The notes beneath the pieces are model-generated. The model worked only from the letters and a program-made list of their open reading frames with translations. It searched no databases and had not been told where the DNA came from. From positions 1-64,000 of IMG/VR virus record IMGVR_UViG_3300043775_001834: a stretch of 64,000 bases of DNA. The stretch is one strand, 5' to 3'. This DNA is from a virus. Of this stretch, positions 33,138 through 41,966 are shown in pieces (within the stretch, counting starts at the first letter, position 1; each line of letters begins with the position of its first letter). The translations under genes were made by a program, and so were the position numbers.

Positions 33138-33359
33138 ATGAAACTATCCACATTTGATGAATGGTTAAATGAATCGAAATCAGATGAATTTGTAAATGCT
33201 ACACTAACATCTCCTTTTAAAATGATTAAAAAAGGAGATGTAGTTAAAGTAAATGCTTTACAATACACTAAGAGTGGAGATTCTGATAAAATAGAAATCA
33301 TTTTGCCTAATGGGAAATCTGAATTAATAGATAAAAAGTTTTTAGTAGTTAAATTCTAA
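33138..33359 (+). CDS. Small capsid-targeting-tagged protein
   Basis: The 73-residue protein begins MKLSTFDEWLNESKSDE, with Trp replacing the usual Phe/Tyr. The mature part is a small beta-type module (FKMIKKGDVVKVNALQYTKS, KIEIILPNGKSELI) resembling an SH3-like or KOW-like barrel. That resemblance is only by pattern. It immediately precedes the late sigma gene. Confidence 0.65.
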   Translation: MKLSTFDEWLNESKSDEFVNATLTSPFKMIKKGDVVKVNALQYTKSGDSDKIEIILPNGKSELIDKKFLVVKF

Positions 33360-33371
33360 AACCTCAAATCA

Positions 33372-33731
33372 ATGTCAATTTACGTAAAACCAAAAGAACT
33401 CTACGAGGAAATATGCATTTCCTTAAAACAAGAAAAATTAACCAAGAAGGCAGAAGAAATGCTTATCTTAATTGCATATCGAGCTAATACGAGATTAACG
33501 TATGAAGATCCGATGGACCGAGAAGATTGTATAGCTTTTGCCCTTTTGGATTTGTTTAAATACTGGAAATCATTTAAGCCAGAAAAAACTAAAAACGCAT
33601 TTTCCTATTTTACTCAAATAGCTAAAAATGGATATGCTAAAGGATGGAATAAATTACATCCAGGAAAATACAAAGGAACTATATCTCTAAGTGGAGGTAA
33701 TGGTGATTCCGAAGGTATTTATTCCGTTTAA
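33372..33731 (+). CDS. 55: Late-promoter sigma factor gp55
   Basis: The 119-residue protein aligns in pattern with T4 gp55. The KPKELYEEICISLKQE start resembles the gp55 N terminus. The central DREDCIAFALLDLFKYWKSF followed by FSYFTQIAKNGYAKGW matches the sigma region 2-like segment (EMIADGIEASIKGLHNF and YITQACFNAFVQRIKK in T4). The product should direct host RNA polymerase to GATATATAA-type late promoters. It is shorter than T4 gp55 and ends GDSEGIYSV, without an obvious clamp-binding tail. Confidence 0.75.
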   Translation: MSIYVKPKELYEEICISLKQEKLTKKAEEMLILIAYRANTRLTYEDPMDREDCIAFALLDLFKYWKSFKPEKTKNAFSYFTQIAKNGYAKGWNKLHPGKYKGTISLSGGNGDSEGIYSV

Positions 33732-33744
33732 AATAACAACCGCG

Positions 33745-34272
33745 ATGAATCGTCTTTTAAAATTTGCTGATTTTGTTAATGAGGCAGTTAGCTTAGCTAA
33801 ATTAAATCGAGTATATGCTATGACTCCGGAATGGTGGTCAGCTTGGAAGCTTGAAAATATAGAAAAGTACAATTTTGAACAGGATGCCTTTTCGAAAACT
33901 TTTAATGTATATGATGTAAATAAGAAATTAGTTTTTGTTTTTGATTATGCTAGAAGTAAAATATTTACTAACGAAACACCTTCTACTTTTATTCTTCATG
34001 ACGAATTAACTCAAGAAGAAATGAATAAAGTTAAGGATAAAGCAGAAAAAATACAAAATCCTGAAGCTTTAGATGCTCAAAAAGATTTAAAAAGGGAATT
34101 AGAAAAAAATCCACCTAAGAAAAAAGAAGGCAAAGAAGTTGAAGAAGCTGAAATGGTCGGTACCGGAACATTAAATCCTGTATCTGCTGCAGATTCAAAT
34201 CCTAAAGTTACTGGATATAGAAACACCACCGATTCTGCATCTGGAGGAAGTTACCCAACATATATTGGATAA
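33745..34272 (+). CDS. Capsid-targeting-tagged protein
   Basis: The ATG at 33745 is preferred to the in-frame ATG at 33691, because it gives MNRLLKFADFVNEAVSLAK, a clear tag, and avoids overlapping gp55. The 175-residue product continues with an aromatic segment (TPEWWSAWKLENIEKY), a Lys/Glu-rich middle (LEKNPPKKKEGKEVEEAE) and a Ser/Gly/Thr-rich end. No enzymatic motif is seen. Confidence 0.65.
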   Translation: MNRLLKFADFVNEAVSLAKLNRVYAMTPEWWSAWKLENIEKYNFEQDAFSKTFNVYDVNKKLVFVFDYARSKIFTNETPSTFILHDELTQEEMNKVKDKAEKIQNPEALDAQKDLKRELEKNPPKKKEGKEVEEAEMVGTGTLNPVSAADSNPKVTGYRNTTDSASGGSYPTYIG

Positions 34273-34278
34273 ATATAA
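34268..34278 (+). promoter_or_regulatory. Late-promoter-like GATAAATATAA
   Basis: This element overlaps the preceding stop and lies 26 bases before the ATG at 34304. It contains the ATAAATA core of the T4 late consensus. Confidence 0.45.
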
Positions 34279-34303
34279 AAAACAAAAACAATAATAAATT
34301 AAA

Positions 34304-34660
34304 ATGAAAAAATTATTATCATTTGACGAGTTCGTAAACGAACATTACAAAATTCAAGAAGCTACCGACGCTGATGGATTTGACCCACAAAATACTACCG
34401 GAGTAGATCCAACAGGACCAGCTTTAACTTCTGTTTCTGAATTACTTCCTGGTAAAGAATATGTTATCACTGTAGATGATACTGTTAATACTGATATGAT
34501 ATATCAAGGTGTAACTGATGGAGTTCACATTTTTAATGGTGAAGATAAAGCTAATGATATTCAGTATACTGATACTGAAATTGCTGATGTTATCGCTAAA
34601 GGTGGATTTGTACAAGTTTTAGAAGGTAATTCTTCTGAAAGTGTAGCTACTGAAGAGTAA
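34304..34660 (+). CDS. Capsid-targeting-tagged protein sharing a module with the 31458 protein
   Basis: The 118-residue protein begins MKKLLSFDEFVNEHYKIQEA. Residues 40-105 (SVSELLPGKEYVITV, MIYQGVTDGVHIFN, TDTEIADVIAKGGF) parallel the C-terminal module of the 554-residue protein at 31458-33122: same order, same GKEY and DG-x-x-IFN turns. The module is probably a small beta domain. Its presence on a tagged protein supports a shared role inside the head. Confidence 0.65.
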   Translation: MKKLLSFDEFVNEHYKIQEATDADGFDPQNTTGVDPTGPALTSVSELLPGKEYVITVDDTVNTDMIYQGVTDGVHIFNGEDKANDIQYTDTEIADVIAKGGFVQVLEGNSSESVATEE

Positions 34661-34668
34661 TTTAAACT

Positions 34669-35145
34669 ATGCATTCAATAAAAAGTAATAAACCTTCTAA
34701 AAAATCAGGGTTTATTCAAGGATATTTCAATATTAACGAATGCAAAAAATATTCAGGAAGTGGTCCTATCATATATCGATCTTCGTGGGAAAAGAAATTT
34801 TGTCTATATTGTGAAAGAAATCCGGAGATACTTAGTTGGTCTTCGGAATCTTTTTCAATCCCTTATTTTCTTCCGTTGGACAACAAATATCATAAATACT
34901 TCCCTGACTACATATTGAGGCTTTCTAGTGGTGAAATTATCATCGTAGAAATTAAACCAAAAGCTCAATTACTAAAGCCAACTTTACCTGTTAGAAAAAC
35001 CGCTAAGGCATTAAATTCCTATAAATGGAGTTACGAAACTTGGATTACTAATCTAAGTAAAAAGAATGCCGCTGAAGCCTATTCTAAAGCTAGAGGTTGG
35101 AAATTCATATATGTTACGGAAGATTTTTTCAAAGGTAAATCATGA
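34669..35145 (+). CDS. 4: Head completion nuclease gp4-like protein
   Basis: The 158-residue protein matches T4 gp4 along its length: the NECKKYSGSGPIIYRSSWEK start, FCLYCERNPEILSWSSESF, KYFPDYILRLSSG and IIIVEIKPKAQLL. The Asp...Glu-x-Lys arrangement is a PD-(D/E)xK/TnsA-like nuclease core. gp4 acts after packaging in head completion, enabling tail joining. It overlaps the next gene by four bases. Confidence 0.88.
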   Translation: MHSIKSNKPSKKSGFIQGYFNINECKKYSGSGPIIYRSSWEKKFCLYCERNPEILSWSSESFSIPYFLPLDNKYHKYFPDYILRLSSGEIIIVEIKPKAQLLKPTLPVRKTAKALNSYKWSYETWITNLSKKNAAEAYSKARGWKFIYVTEDFFKGKS

Positions 35146-35885
35146 ATCCAGTATTAGACTTTTTACAAGACATCATTAAGTTACTTACTCTGCAATCTAA
35201 AATGGGTTCAGATAAAGAAGAAGAAGTAATTAATAATTCCAAGGATGCATACAAATGGCTGATGGATCAGATGAAGGATTCTAGAAATACTCGGGTTCAA
35301 ATCAATAAAGATTCAGGATTCCAAAAGGGTAAGATTTACATTTTTAAATATAACGCAAAACATAAATCTACTTTAGATTATTGGGATAAACATCCAATAG
35401 TTTTGTGTTTAGGTATGATTAATACTTCTAAAGGAAAACTAATGATAGGTTTAAATATTAGTTGGTATCCGCCAGCTGCTAGAAAATATATCGTAGAAAA
35501 GATTAGACTTATGTATAAGCCAGGTTATTCTTCTGCAATTAAGGCTAAATCCTTAAAAGCTAATGAGCAACCTCCGATTGCTCTCGATTTATACTCTTTA
35601 CAAACTGCTCTCGATCAAGTTGGTCTATCGTTTGCTTTAAGGCAATACATTCCTTCATTAGTAATTTCACCGAAAGTCTGTATATGTTATGAAGATTGGG
35701 ATAAAGCAGTACAACTCGATCAACCTAGAATATTTCCTGAACTTATGATAAATGCTTCAGGTACTAGTTTAAGTAGTATTTATGAAGATTATGAGAAACA
35801 TATTCAATATCTACGTAATAATAGAGGCGAGATTAAAGCATCTAGAGATATTGCTAAAAAGAAAAATAAATACACTTTTCTATAG
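35142..35885 (+). CDS. Virion assembly protein, possible DNA end protector (gp2-like) candidate
   Basis: The 247-residue protein has KGKIYIFKYNAKHKSTLDYW, DKHPIVLCLGM and LMIGLNISWYPPAARKYIVE. This KHKxTLxYxDxxP...GLNxxYxPP pattern recurs in T4-like marine phages next to head-completion genes. Gene neighbourhood (directly after gp4, before the portal) parallels the T4 gene 2-gene 4 pair, so a gp2-like role is suggested, but similarity to T4 gp2 itself is not demonstrable by eye. The stop is TAG. Confidence 0.4.
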   Translation: MNPVLDFLQDIIKLLTLQSKMGSDKEEEVINNSKDAYKWLMDQMKDSRNTRVQINKDSGFQKGKIYIFKYNAKHKSTLDYWDKHPIVLCLGMINTSKGKLMIGLNISWYPPAARKYIVEKIRLMYKPGYSSAIKAKSLKANEQPPIALDLYSLQTALDQVGLSFALRQYIPSLVISPKVCICYEDWDKAVQLDQPRIFPELMINASGTSLSSIYEDYEKHIQYLRNNRGEIKASRDIAKKKNKYTFL

Positions 35886-35932
35886 TAATCATTTCAACAC
35901 GAATATATACTTAAACCCATAATAATAAACTT

Positions 35933-37546
35933 ATGCCAGGATTTGTAAATAGAGACGAAACCTCAAACGGTAAACCAACACCAGCTTCGAGAAACATCGT
36001 CAGTAAAGCACTTAAATCATTATCTTCCTTCGGGATGATGTATGATGATATGGTGCTGAAGAATTCTAAAGCTATCGGTATCAATGAAGACCAATATGGT
36101 TGGAGACTTGATCCGAGAAATGTTGCTGGAGGTGAATATGATGATTATGCACTTTTTGCTAATTTGTCAATGACCGACATCAATCTTCGTAAATCAATTT
36201 CCATCTTTGATAAATCATACCCTAAGAAAAGAGAAGACCTTAGAAAATTCGCTATCCAAGATGAGATAGAAGATATTCTTGATACTCTTTGTGATGAGTG
36301 TGTAGTTTATGACGACAAAAATTACTTTTGTATGCCATTATCTTTTGATGATGATACATTAGAACCTACAACATTAGAAGCAGTTAAAATCGCTTTAGAT
36401 ACTAATTTTAAAAGAATCTATCAATATTTTGGATTCAATAATGATATTGCCGCTTGGTCTTATTTTAGAAAATGGTTAGTTGATGGTTATCTTGCATTTG
36501 AGATAATCTATGACAAAGAACAATCTCGAATCATCGGATTCAAAGAACTTGATCCGATAAATCTTGAACCTGGAATTGACAAAGAAGGTAAGAAAATTTG
36601 GAAACAATTTAAAGGTATGCCAAATAAAGAGAGAGTTGTTTATGATTCTCAGGTTATTTACATCTCTTATGCTAACGTTAATACCGTAAATCGAGTTTCT
36701 TATGTTGAAAGACTTATTCGTTCTTTTAACTTACTTAGGATTATGGAACACTCAAGAGTTATTTGGGCTACCGTTAATGCTTCGTTTAAAACTAAGTTCG
36801 TAATTCCAGTTGGTGGTAAATCGAAAACTAGAGCAAAACAATCTCTTGGAGTTTTAATGCAAAACTACAGAGAGCAAATAGATTTTGATACTGAATCAGG
36901 CGAATTAAAAGTTAATGGTAAAGCAATGATGCCATTTAACAAAGAATATTGGTTACCATCAGGTGATGCTGGTGAACCTACAATTGAGACTATCGGAAAC
37001 GATGGTCCAGACCTTTCAGATACTGATGCTCTTAAATATTTCAGAGAGAAATTAATTAAAGTATCTAAAATTCCACTTTCTCGTTTTGATATGGAATCCC
37101 CACCTTCATGGGAAATGAATGCTGAGGGTATGACTAGAGATGAGATTAAATTTGGACGTTTTGTTACTCGTTTACGTTCAGTTTTTCAAGAAATACTTAC
37201 AAAACCACTTTGGATTCAAATGTGTTTGGACTTCCCTGAAATAAAGGAAGATGATGCATTTAAAGCCCAAATCGGGGTAAAATACAACACAATGAACATC
37301 TTTGAAGAGATGAAAGAAATCGAAATCTTACAGAAAAGATTAGATTTCGTAACTTCAATGAAAGATGGTCTTGTTGATACAGATGCAAACATGAATGAAA
37401 TAAAATACTTTGCATCGGAATTCTTAATTCAAAGATTCTTAGGTTTATCCAACGACGATTTACGTCTTAATAAGAAACTAAAAGGTATCGAAGATGTAGA
37501 AAGAAGAGAAGCTGCAAAAAAGGATGCCGAAGCAACTGGAATGTAA
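35933..37546 (+). CDS. 20: Portal protein gp20
   Basis: The 537-residue protein fits T4 gp20 in length and pattern. It has a wing domain with FNNDIAAWSYFRKWLVDGYL, AFEIIYDKEQSRIIGFKELD, PINLEPGIDKEGKKIWKQF and LLRIMEHSRVIWATVNAS. The stem/crown part reads YFREKLIKVSKIPLSRFD, followed by EGMTRDEIKFGRFVTRLR. Twelve copies form the head vertex through which the terminase packages DNA. It heads the portal-protease-capsid block. Confidence 0.9.
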   Translation: MPGFVNRDETSNGKPTPASRNIVSKALKSLSSFGMMYDDMVLKNSKAIGINEDQYGWRLDPRNVAGGEYDDYALFANLSMTDINLRKSISIFDKSYPKKREDLRKFAIQDEIEDILDTLCDECVVYDDKNYFCMPLSFDDDTLEPTTLEAVKIALDTNFKRIYQYFGFNNDIAAWSYFRKWLVDGYLAFEIIYDKEQSRIIGFKELDPINLEPGIDKEGKKIWKQFKGMPNKERVVYDSQVIYISYANVNTVNRVSYVERLIRSFNLLRIMEHSRVIWATVNASFKTKFVIPVGGKSKTRAKQSLGVLMQNYREQIDFDTESGELKVNGKAMMPFNKEYWLPSGDAGEPTIETIGNDGPDLSDTDALKYFREKLIKVSKIPLSRFDMESPPSWEMNAEGMTRDEIKFGRFVTRLRSVFQEILTKPLWIQMCLDFPEIKEDDAFKAQIGVKYNTMNIFEEMKEIEILQKRLDFVTSMKDGLVDTDANMNEIKYFASEFLIQRFLGLSNDDLRLNKKLKGIEDVERREAAKKDAEATGM

Positions 37547-37575
37547 TTGAATTTCCATTGTTTCCAAACGTCATT

Positions 37576-37584
37576 GATATATAA
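37576..37584 (+). promoter_or_regulatory. Late-promoter-like GATATATAA
   Basis: An exact copy 19 bases before the ATG of the protease-scaffold gene. Confidence 0.6.
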
Positions 37585-37602
37585 CTAAAAATAGAAGCCA
37601 TA

Positions 37603-39516
37603 ATGAGCAATAATAAATATCTACTTGTATTAGAAAGATCGGAAGGAAATCTTACATCTTCTAAGGATGGAGATAAATATGTGTTGGAAGGTGTTTTCAC
37701 CGAAATAGGCATTAGAAACAAGAATAATCGTATTTACGATGAAGCTGAGTTAATGCCACACATACAAGACTTACAAGAAAAACTTAAAGGTAATAAATTA
37801 CTTGGAGAACTTGACCACCCTAAATCTTTTGATATATCGTTAAAGAATGCTTCGCATATTATTGAAGACATTCAATACGATAAAGCTAGCAAAAAAGTTA
37901 CTGGTAGAATCAGATTACTTAATACTGATGCTGGAAAACAAGCAATGGCATTAGTAGATGCTGGTGTACCTCTTCATATTTCATCTAGAGCTGCCGGTGT
38001 TGTTGAATCTAATGGCCATGTTAAAATTAAAAAAATGTTTACTTATGATTTAGTTGCAGATCCTGGATTTGCTAATGCCGAATTAAAAAGAGTAAACGAA
38101 TCTTTTGGATTAGACAATGATTCATTGACTCAGATCTACGAAATAGAATCTGATTTGAGTGAATCTGATATGCCAGTTTTAATCTATCAACAAGAAGAAA
38201 CACCCCAAACCACAATAAACGAAACAAAAAACGACAAAATGGATCCTAAAAAATACATTACCGTTGAAGATTTTAACGAATATACTAAACATGTTAAAAA
38301 CGAAGTAGAAAATCTTAAAAAGTCTTTAACCGAATCATCAGCTAAAGATTCTTCATCTGTTAATGAAGGATTGATACGTTACACCGAAGAAACTGCAAAA
38401 AGAGTTAATCAAATTAATTCTTATGTTGAAAAACTAGCAGAATCAGTTGATGGTTTAATTTCTCATAATGATTATATCATTGAAAACCTTGAAAGAGTTA
38501 AAAACTATGCTGAATTAGTTGGTGAAAAATCTAATCAAGGAATTAACTACTCAGAAAAACTTTCTGAATCAGTTGACCACTTAATTGAGTATACTAAATT
38601 AGTTGCTGAAATGAGCGATAGAGGTATTGAATATACTAAAGTAGTTGCAGAAAAAGCAGATCAAGGAATTGAATTTAGTAAATATCTTGCTAACGAATCT
38701 AATTCACGTTGGACTTATCAACAACATATGAATGAACAATTAGATAATGTAATTTCTCATAATGATTATATTGTTGAAGGTACATCATCAATCATTGAAT
38801 ATACTGAATACTTAAAAGAAAATACTCAAAATCTTGCAGGTTACCTTAATCATATCGTTAAAGAAATTAATGAAGGTAAAGTTACTGGTTTAGAAAATGC
38901 TGAATCGATTGATGAAAACGCTATCGTATATTCCACTCCAAATAGGTCAATCTTAGCTAAGGTTGAAGGTAACGAAGAAGATGCATTCGAAAAATCTTTA
39001 ACTGACAAATTGAATACTATTTTAGAAAGCGCTAAATCAGTTAACGAATCAGTAGATGCTAACAAATTACACTTCTTAAATTTCCTATCAGAAAATAAAA
39101 GAAATCAATTTGAGTCATTAACTCCTGAGAAAAAAGACGAAGTTATTGCAGCTTTTGAAGGTAATAAATTTTATGGATCAGTTGATGCTGAAAGATTATA
39201 CGAATCAGTATTTATTGGATTTAAACCGGTTACAAATTGGTTAACTAATATTCCTGCTAAATATAAAGATTCTTGGAATGGTTTAAATGAATCACAAAAG
39301 AATGCTATTAAGGCTCAAGCTTCAGTAAAAGTTTTAGATAACCAATATAAAATCGATGATTTCTGGGCTACCAGAGATTTAAGATCTGTAAAAGTTGATG
39401 CTCCATTAAATGAAGGTGCTGCACCGGCAATTGTTAATGAGTCTGCAGAATATAAAACTCCAGCTAATTATATGGACACTGTACAGGCTGAATTAAGAAG
39501 AAGATTTAACAGATAA
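37603..39516 (+). CDS. 21: Prohead protease (gp21) fused to scaffold (gp22-like)
   Basis: Residues 1-175 are a gp21-family serine protease: GVFTEIGIRNKNNRIYDEAE, the catalytic-His segment KLLGELDHPKS, the catalytic-Ser segment PLHISSRAAGVV, then TYDLVADPGF. The remaining 460 residues are helical, acidic and repetitive. About 255-430 contains imperfect repeats such as EYTKLVAEMSDRG, EYTKVVAEKADQG and SHNDYIIEN/SHNDYIVEG. There are many NE-S/NE-G sites, and the end is basic (QAELRRRFNR). In T4 the protease (gp21) and scaffold (gp22) are separate genes. The protease should cleave tags and scaffold during maturation. Confidence 0.85.
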   Translation: MSNNKYLLVLERSEGNLTSSKDGDKYVLEGVFTEIGIRNKNNRIYDEAELMPHIQDLQEKLKGNKLLGELDHPKSFDISLKNASHIIEDIQYDKASKKVTGRIRLLNTDAGKQAMALVDAGVPLHISSRAAGVVESNGHVKIKKMFTYDLVADPGFANAELKRVNESFGLDNDSLTQIYEIESDLSESDMPVLIYQQEETPQTTINETKNDKMDPKKYITVEDFNEYTKHVKNEVENLKKSLTESSAKDSSSVNEGLIRYTEETAKRVNQINSYVEKLAESVDGLISHNDYIIENLERVKNYAELVGEKSNQGINYSEKLSESVDHLIEYTKLVAEMSDRGIEYTKVVAEKADQGIEFSKYLANESNSRWTYQQHMNEQLDNVISHNDYIVEGTSSIIEYTEYLKENTQNLAGYLNHIVKEINEGKVTGLENAESIDENAIVYSTPNRSILAKVEGNEEDAFEKSLTDKLNTILESAKSVNESVDANKLHFLNFLSENKRNQFESLTPEKKDEVIAAFEGNKFYGSVDAERLYESVFIGFKPVTNWLTNIPAKYKDSWNGLNESQKNAIKAQASVKVLDNQYKIDDFWATRDLRSVKVDAPLNEGAAPAIVNESAEYKTPANYMDTVQAELRRRFNR

Positions 39517-39540
39517 TAAATTATATTTTTAAATTATTTC

Positions 39541-39568
39541 AAAAACTCATCAGAAATGGTGAGTTTTT
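39541..39568 (+). terminator. Terminator after the protease-scaffold gene
   Basis: The stem AAAAACTCA/TGAGTTTTT surrounds a ten-base loop and ends in a T run. It separates this gene from the capsid gene. Confidence 0.7.
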
Positions 39569-39599
39569 GTGCTAGAAATAAAAAATCTAAGGCGACTTA

Positions 39600-39608
39600 G
39601 ATATATAC
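39600..39608 (+). promoter_or_regulatory. Late-promoter-like GATATATAC for the capsid gene
   Basis: The element lies between the terminator and the capsid ATG, leaving a leader of about 75 bases. Confidence 0.55.
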
Positions 39609-39685
39609 TTAAACGCTAAATACTGCTAAAACACAAAAAGCATCAGCGTAAAAATCAAAACACAAAACAAAATAAAACATTTTAA

Positions 39686-41308
39686 ATGTATTTAATTAAC
39701 GAACAAGAAATATTCGGTAAATGGGCTCCAATCATTGAGTCTACTACAGGAATTCAAGAGCGTTCTAGAGTAGAGTGGATGTCTAAATACTGTCATTACC
39801 ATGAATTGTATGAAAACAATAACTTAGCTCAATTAGGCGCAGTAAACGGTATGGGAGCTACAAGATTCCCTGACAGTCCTGGAAGTCAATCTGCTTTCGC
39901 AGACCAAACTACAGGTTCAGGTGATAAAGCTCACACACTTCTTCCATTAGCAATGCAAGTTGCTGCTCAAACTATCGGTCTTGACTTGGTACCAGTTGTA
40001 CCAATGCCTGGTCCAATGGGTGTATTAACATATTTAGACTTCGTATATGCTGGTGGTCAAACATCTTCTACTACAAATGCTCCATTGTTAATCAAAATAA
40101 ACTACGGTTCTACTGCAGTTCCTGCATTCGTAGTTGGTGGAACTTCTGCTGCTACTAATGGTGTTACTCTTGCTTATGTTGGAGCTTCACGTTTAGATGG
40201 TTATCCAATCTTCCACGTTAGAGGTACTCTTTCTGGTGCTACAATCCTTGCAACTTATGCTACTATCTTAGGTGCTTCTGGTATCTCTGGTGTAACTGGT
40301 GCTTCTACTGGATTAAACGTAGAATTAGTAAAAGCTTTAGAAGACCACATTACCGGTTTCTCAGGTACTGCTTTAACAAGCAATGATTATACAGGTTCTG
40401 ATATTAACGATCCTTACTCTAGAAGTTTAGGTGAGTCTACTATGGACAATGTAATGAACTTAAGTCTTTTCAACAAATCAGTTGAAGCTAAAACTTTCCA
40501 AGTTGCAGCTGCTGTTACTAGAGAGCAAGTTCAAGATTTGAAACAATTCGGAGTAGATGCTGTATCTCAAGTAGAATCAGTACTTATCAATGAATTGACT
40601 CAATCAATCAACAAAAACATCCTTTCTAGATTATTTGCTCTTGGAGAAACTAACCACAAAAATGTTGTTAATTCTCAAGGAATCAACTTCTTCTTGAACA
40701 TTGGTGCTACTTCAGTTGTTGTATCAGGTACATCTGCTAACACTCAAACTAACTTTGGTGCTTACATCCAAGATACTACTCTTAGAGCTGCAACTATTCT
40801 TGCTTCTGAGGTTACAAACTCAGCTTCTGAGAATCTTTCAACTCGTCAGAGAAAAATTATGTCTAAGATCCTTGCAATCGCTAACCTTATTGCAATTAGA
40901 GGTCGTAGAGGACCAGCTACTTTCATCGTTACAAACGGTCAAGTATGTTCTGCTCTTCAAGATATAGCTGGTTTCGTTCCTGCTCCTATGGCTAATACTA
41001 TTAACCAAATGAGTGGTTCACTTTACCCAATTGGAACTGTTGCAGGTCTTGCTATCTACAACGATCCTAACATGGCTTGGAACGATACTCGTTTCTTAGT
41101 TGGACGTAAAGGTGATGGTAACTCTCCAGGTTTAGTATTCATGCCTTACTTAATGGCTGAATCAGTACAAACAATTGCTGAAGGAACTATGGCTCCTAAA
41201 GTTGCTGTTAAATCAAGATACGCTTTAGTTGAAGCTGGTTTCCACCCAGAAACTATGTATATCACTTCAGGTGTATTTATGTCTAGCCTTCTTGGTTCTT
41301 TAGTATAA
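39686..41308 (+). CDS. 23: Major capsid protein gp23
   Basis: The 540-residue protein begins MYLINEQEIFGKWAPIIEST, like the propeptide of gp23 (LLGKWKPL in T4). It then has the likely start of the mature chain around AVNGMGATRFPDS. The HK97-fold parts include LLPLAMQVAAQTIGLDLVPV, EAKTFQVAAAVTREQVQDL and the C-terminal GMxAPKVAVKSRYALVEAGF-like end. A long leader, an upstream late element and a strong terminator fit very high late expression. The N-terminal propeptide should be removed by the protease encoded just upstream. Confidence 0.93.
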   Translation: MYLINEQEIFGKWAPIIESTTGIQERSRVEWMSKYCHYHELYENNNLAQLGAVNGMGATRFPDSPGSQSAFADQTTGSGDKAHTLLPLAMQVAAQTIGLDLVPVVPMPGPMGVLTYLDFVYAGGQTSSTTNAPLLIKINYGSTAVPAFVVGGTSAATNGVTLAYVGASRLDGYPIFHVRGTLSGATILATYATILGASGISGVTGASTGLNVELVKALEDHITGFSGTALTSNDYTGSDINDPYSRSLGESTMDNVMNLSLFNKSVEAKTFQVAAAVTREQVQDLKQFGVDAVSQVESVLINELTQSINKNILSRLFALGETNHKNVVNSQGINFFLNIGATSVVVSGTSANTQTNFGAYIQDTTLRAATILASEVTNSASENLSTRQRKIMSKILAIANLIAIRGRRGPATFIVTNGQVCSALQDIAGFVPAPMANTINQMSGSLYPIGTVAGLAIYNDPNMAWNDTRFLVGRKGDGNSPGLVFMPYLMAESVQTIAEGTMAPKVAVKSRYALVEAGFHPETMYITSGVFMSSLLGSLV

Positions 41309-41330
41309 TCTTTATGCTTCATATATTTCA

Positions 41331-41361
41331 AAGAGCTCTTCTCACGAAGAGCTCTTTTTTT
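41331..41361 (+). terminator. Strong terminator after the capsid gene
   Basis: An eleven-base-pair stem AAGAGCTCTTC/GAAGAGCTCTT with a TCAC loop is followed by a T run. Confidence 0.9.
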
Positions 41362-41376
41362 GTCACAAATTCTAGA

Positions 41377-41385
41377 GATATATAA
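41377..41385 (+). promoter_or_regulatory. Late-promoter-like GATATATAA
   Basis: An exact copy 26 bases before the ATG at 41411, just after the capsid terminator. Confidence 0.6.
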
Positions 41386-41410
41386 TTAAATTGAATAGTA
41401 ACCCTATATT

Positions 41411-41956
41411 ATGACCTTTATTCTACCTACAAATGTTCTCGGTATACAAAACGAGATGAAAAACTATAAACAATTATGTTTACAGTATGATTATACTCCA
41501 GCACAAAAAGAATATGAAGATATTGTTAGATTCATATTGTTATTTTCTGGAGACGGAATCAGCGAATCTATAATAAATGAAAATTCATCAACACTAGATT
41601 ATCTTTATGAGTCTTTTATAGAGGACCTAAACGAAGCTCATTCATCAACCGATGGAGAAGCTGAATGGGACACCGCAGCTGGAGCAGCAATTGGTACAGT
41701 TAAAAAGGCTGGTGCAATAGCAACTGCTGGTGCAGTAGCAGTAGGAGCTGGAGCAGTTTTAGCAGCTGCGAGTATTGGTTCTTGGATTTCTTATATGTTT
41801 AAGAAGGGTAAAGTTAAAAAGGCAGTAAATAAAGAATATGATGCCGCAGACACACAACTTAATGATTATGCAAAAATATATCAACTCAAATCAAAAAAAG
41901 CAGAGTTAGAAGGAAGAGAAGCTCCTAAAGGTGATTTTCCGGGATATCCAGGCTAA
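41411..41956 (+). CDS. Putative internal head protein with a Gly/Ala-rich membrane-like segment
   Basis: The 181-residue protein has no N-terminal tag, but LDYLYESFIEDLNEAHSS near residues 64-81 reads like an internal capsid-targeting/cleavage sequence. After it comes a long Ala/Gly-rich hydrophobic stretch (AIATAGAVAVGAGAVLAAAS, then WISYMF), then a basic helical end. Cleavage after LNE would release a mature form starting near residue 79 with a membrane-active-looking segment. This parallels the tagged glycine-zipper protein at 1495-1857. Confidence 0.55.
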   Translation: MTFILPTNVLGIQNEMKNYKQLCLQYDYTPAQKEYEDIVRFILLFSGDGISESIINENSSTLDYLYESFIEDLNEAHSSTDGEAEWDTAAGAAIGTVKKAGAIATAGAVAVGAGAVLAAASIGSWISYMFKKGKVKKAVNKEYDAADTQLNDYAKIYQLKSKKAELEGREAPKGDFPGYPG

Positions 41957-41966
41957 TATTATAAAT

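Noticed and set aside
33691-33744. In-frame upstream ATG of the tagged gene at 33745
   Set aside because: It overlaps the end of the gp55 gene and places the tag internally; 33745 fits the pattern of the other tagged genes.
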